7,200 bases of DNA from Mogibacterium sp. (lineage in GTDB: Bacteria > Bacillota_A > Clostridia > Peptostreptococcales > Anaerovoracaceae), in assembly GCA_017469325.1 (NCBI GenBank), contig JAFUGO010000035.1, positions 1-7,200 of the forward strand, given 5' to 3'. How positions within the stretch are numbered: the first letter of the stretch is position 1; the number at the start of each line of letters is the position of its first letter. This document shows positions 5,784 through 7,200 of this stretch, one piece after another. A model generated the notes under the pieces. It saw nothing but the letters and a program-made list of their open reading frames with translations. It had not been told where the DNA came from and searched no databases. A program made the translations under genes and the position numbers.

Positions 5784-6614
5784 CTATACCCGCACCTGCA
5801 TGCGGCTCAAAAGCATGTCGAGCATCATGTCTGCCGGGTCGATCACTCTGAGTTCTGTAAGTTTCTCTATCTCTTCTTTCAGATACGGAAAGTGCGTGCA
5901 TCCGAGCACAACAGCCTCTGATCCGCAGGCCTCCATATAGCGTATCAGATGGTCGATCCCGCACTCCCTTACAATGTCTGCAGGTGCTTTGCCCTCCTCA
6001 ATTGCACGGACTATGCTCATATTGCCGCTTCCTATCATGTATATATCAGGATTCGCTTCCATGAGTGCTTTTTCTATTCCGTGCGCCGATATGTTGTTTG
6101 CTGCGATCACGCCGATCCGTGCATGTCCTCTTCCGAGCTTTCTGTAGACCTGAAGCGGCGTGACTATATTGATTCCCTTTTCTTCTGCATAGCTGTCGAA
6201 ATCAAACGCTCCCGAAAGCGAGTTGCAGTACACAAAGAAATCGCGTGTGCCAAGCGCCGTCTCACGGCTGAATATCTCATCGATGCGCGCACGCTTCTCA
6301 GCATCACTGTAATACTGGAATTTGACCTGTTCATCACAGGTCTCTGCAACCGGGCAGTATGCCGTTTCAATAGGATATTCTGAGACATCATCCATTGCTG
6401 CAGGCAGGCCCATGTGCTGTCTCTCCTTTAATTCTTCCCGCATCTGCCCGAGGCGGCCTTCTATATAATCGATACCCATCTGCGTATCGATTAATGTGCC
6501 TGCAACCACAGCTACTCTTACAGCGGAAGACTCCCTGCTGTTTGTTGCAGCGTTTGCTTCTATATTTAATTCTATAGTATTTGTTGCTTTATTTGTTTCT
6601 CTGTCTGTTCCCAT
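5784..6614 (-). CDS. Aspartate/glutamate racemase-family protein
   Basis: This 276-residue cytoplasmic protein has both cysteine motifs of the cofactor-independent Asp/Glu racemase superfamily: Cys130 in VYCNSLSGAFD and Cys239 in VVLGCTHFPYL. The second closely matches glutamate racemase MurI. The first differs from MurI's C-N-T-A. The MurI N-terminal F-D-S-G-x-G-G-L loop is replaced by VAGTLIDTQMG (37-47), so it is probably not the housekeeping MurI, and its substrate is open. Start ATG at 6614 has only AAGG about 10 nt upstream. Residues 1-31 precede the first strand and are rich in Asn, Thr, Ala and Glu, encoded by unusually AT-rich DNA. It heads the run with azlCD 54 bp downstream. A racemase beside an amino acid exporter suggests amino acid handling or D-amino acid supply for the wall, which is inference. 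Confidence 0.8.
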   Translation of the reverse strand: MGTDRETNKATNTIELNIEANAATNSRESSAVRVAVVAGTLIDTQMGIDYIEGRLGQMREELKERQHMGLPAAMDDVSEYPIETAYCPVAETCDEQVKFQYYSDAEKRARIDEIFSRETALGTRDFFVYCNSLSGAFDFDSYAEEKGINIVTPLQVYRKLGRGHARIGVIAANNISAHGIEKALMEANPDIYMIGSGNMSIVRAIEEGKAPADIVRECGIDHLIRYMEACGSEAVVLGCTHFPYLKEEIEKLTELRVIDPADMMLDMLLSRMQVRV

Positions 6615-6674
6615 ATGCCACTGCCTTGTGCAGACTGCCCGACCGTTCTTGTACTTCCTGTTTAGAATGCCCGA

Positions 6675-6685
6675 ATTGTCAAGAC
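6675..6685 (-). repeat. Outer copy of the GTCTTGACAA motif (left)
   Basis: The plus strand reads ATTGTCAAGAC, so the minus strand has GTCTTGACAAT, identical over 11 bases to the palindrome arm at 6758-6768. It lies 62 bp upstream of the racemase start and contains a TTGACA -35-like hexamer on the minus strand. Confidence 0.6.
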
Positions 6686-6757
6686 GCGGCTCATTTTTAC
6701 CCCGATTTCAGGTCTTGAAACGGTCCGGTCTTGTGGACAGAGCTTCCCGGTAATATT

Positions 6758-6791
6758 ATTGTCAAGACATTTCTCGAAATGTCTTGACAAT
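6758..6791. repeat. Perfect palindrome, 16-bp arms around TC
   Basis: The left arm ATTGTCAAGACATTTC (6758-6773) and the right arm GAAATGTCTTGACAAT (6776-6791) are exact reverse complements separated by two bases. Each arm contains one copy of the 10-mer motif that also occurs singly at 6676-6685 and 6865-6874. It could be an operator for a dimeric or tetrameric regulator, a recombination-type site, or an RNA/DNA hairpin. There is no T-run after it on either strand, so it is not a terminator. Confidence 0.75.
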
Positions 6792-6864
6792 CAGCGTTGT
6801 AAAACCGATCGCAAACAAGAAAGATTCTAAAAAAGCCTCTGATTCCTATGGTTGCCGACATTCA

Positions 6865-6874
6865 GTCTTGACAA
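6865..6874 (+). repeat. Outer copy of the GTCTTGACAA motif (right)
   Basis: An exact 10-base match to the palindrome's right arm in the same orientation, 84 bp away centre to centre. With the left outer copy it flanks the palindrome almost symmetrically (83 bp on the other side), in mirrored orientation. Confidence 0.6.
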
Positions 6875-6971
6875 AGCACGCAAATCATCAACGAATATTC
6901 AAGATTAGCCGCCGGTCAGCTGCGTATCCGCTATTCATTCTAACACATTTGAGTGTTCTTTTTTACCACTA

Positions 6972-7167
6972 TGTTTGCCCGGCCGGCTCGGGTAACGGAT
7001 GTCATGCTTGCCGGCCCTTTTCGGGCAAAGAAGCATGATTTTCCCGGCCAGACGAGGCATGAAGCGGCTGGCGCGGGTGGAAGATGTCATGCTTGTCGAA
7101 CCTTTTCCGGCAAAGAAGCATGACTTTCCCGGCCGGCCGGGGCCAGCGGCAGCCAGCGCGGGTTTGT
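6972..7167. repeat. GC-rich tandem repeat, 85-bp period, each unit with a hairpin
   Basis: Unit A starts at 6998 and unit B at 7083. Their first 52 bases match at 47 positions. Each unit holds an inverted repeat: TCATGCTT/AAGCATGA (7002-7009 with 7031-7038) and GTCATGCTT/AAGCATGAC (7086-7094 with 7116-7124). Both keep the same inner CTTTTC and GCAAAG blocks. A degenerate partial unit (6972-6997, GCCCGGCCGG) precedes unit A. Unit B also carries the 14-bp palindrome CCCGGCCGGCCGGG (7128-7141). The 85-bp period is not a multiple of three, so the units cannot be a repeated protein motif in one frame. It may continue past the window edge. It looks like a dispersed intergenic repeat family, which I cannot confirm from one window. 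Confidence 0.7.
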
Positions 7168-7200
7168 CCGCTACGGGAAACGGGGTTTAGACGGAAAAGC

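Larger units (their letters stand above)
6615..7200. other. Intergenic region without a credible gene, rich in repeats
   Basis: No ORF here has a family signature, a good ribosome binding site or coding-like composition on either strand. The half nearest the racemase is mixed-composition DNA with four GTCTTGACAA sites. From about 6972 it turns GC-rich and consists of hairpin-bearing tandem repeats. The racemase operon promoter should lie here. TTGACA occurs on the minus strand at 6681-6676, but no matching -10 box lies 16-18 bp downstream, so I could not place it. Confidence 0.6.

Noticed and set aside
5949..6383. 144-residue plus-strand ORF opposite the racemase
   Set aside because: Cys/Tyr/Arg-rich composition typical of an antisense frame; the minus strand carries both racemase cysteine motifs.
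6942..6964. Possible plus-strand intrinsic terminator (AACAC/GTGTT stem then TTTTTT)
   Set aside because: The stem is only 5 bp of mixed composition and there is no plus-strand gene upstream to terminate.
6784..7038. 84-residue plus-strand ORF in the intergenic region
   Set aside because: It begins at a TTG inside the palindrome without a ribosome site, has no recognisable domain, and runs into the 85-bp repeat.
6972..7167. CRISPR array
   Set aside because: Only two full units with no short exact repeats and unique spacers; internal hairpin repeats and an 85-bp period do not fit.
6999..7190. Short plus-strand ORF and minus-strand frames across the GC-rich repeat
   Set aside because: The 85-bp period shifts frame between units, so the repeat is not a coding repeat; apparent peptides are by-products.

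Overview
The window suggests an anaerobic Firmicute of class Clostridia with moderate GC content. The basis is a class B sortase, a lipoprotein-type ABC substrate-binding protein, AzlC/AzlD, strong AGGAGG-type ribosome binding sites and a TTGACA-N17-TATCAT promoter. The finer assignment is inference. Every gene I can support lies on the minus strand, so transcription runs from high to low coordinates.

Layout in transcription order. Positions 7200-6615 hold no credible gene. This stretch carries a GC-rich, hairpin-bearing tandem repeat of 85-bp period (about 6972-7167, possibly to the window edge). It also has four exact copies of the 10-mer GTCTTGACAA (or its reverse complement), two of which form a 16-bp-arm palindrome. 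Next comes a compact gene run: an Asp/Glu racemase-family protein (6614-5784), azlC (5729-4938), azlD (4945-4634, overlapping azlC), a phosphomannomutase/phosphoglucomutase (4623-3133) and a class B sortase (3136-2417, GTG start, 4-base overlap). After 78 bp holding a perfect TGTGA-N6-TCACA inverted repeat comes a stand-alone PurR/APRT-like phosphoribosyltransferase (2338-1790), closed by a clear intrinsic terminator (1773-1743).

A second transcription unit starts at a near-consensus sigma-A promoter (1671-1643). It has a leader of about 260 nt containing a 28-codon ORF with a strong ribosome binding site, in which 12 of 28 residues are Leu, Ile or Val. A 55-nt nested stem-loop with a GNRA tetraloop follows (1492-1438). 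Then come the branched-chain amino acid binding lipoprotein (1373-201), an intercistronic hairpin (149-121) and the first 29 codons of a LivH-type permease (89 to the window edge).

The window therefore pairs a branched-chain amino acid importer (liv) with a branched-chain amino acid exporter (azlCD) in adjacent but separate units. The phosphosugar mutase and the sortase point to cell-envelope work. The most interesting candidate system is the liv leader: promoter, Leu/Ile/Val-rich short ORF, structured RNA, transporter genes. It resembles amino-acid-responsive leader control. It lacks a U-tract terminator and has no obvious competing RNA fold involving the ORF, so the mechanism is unproven and the ORF could instead encode a small membrane protein.
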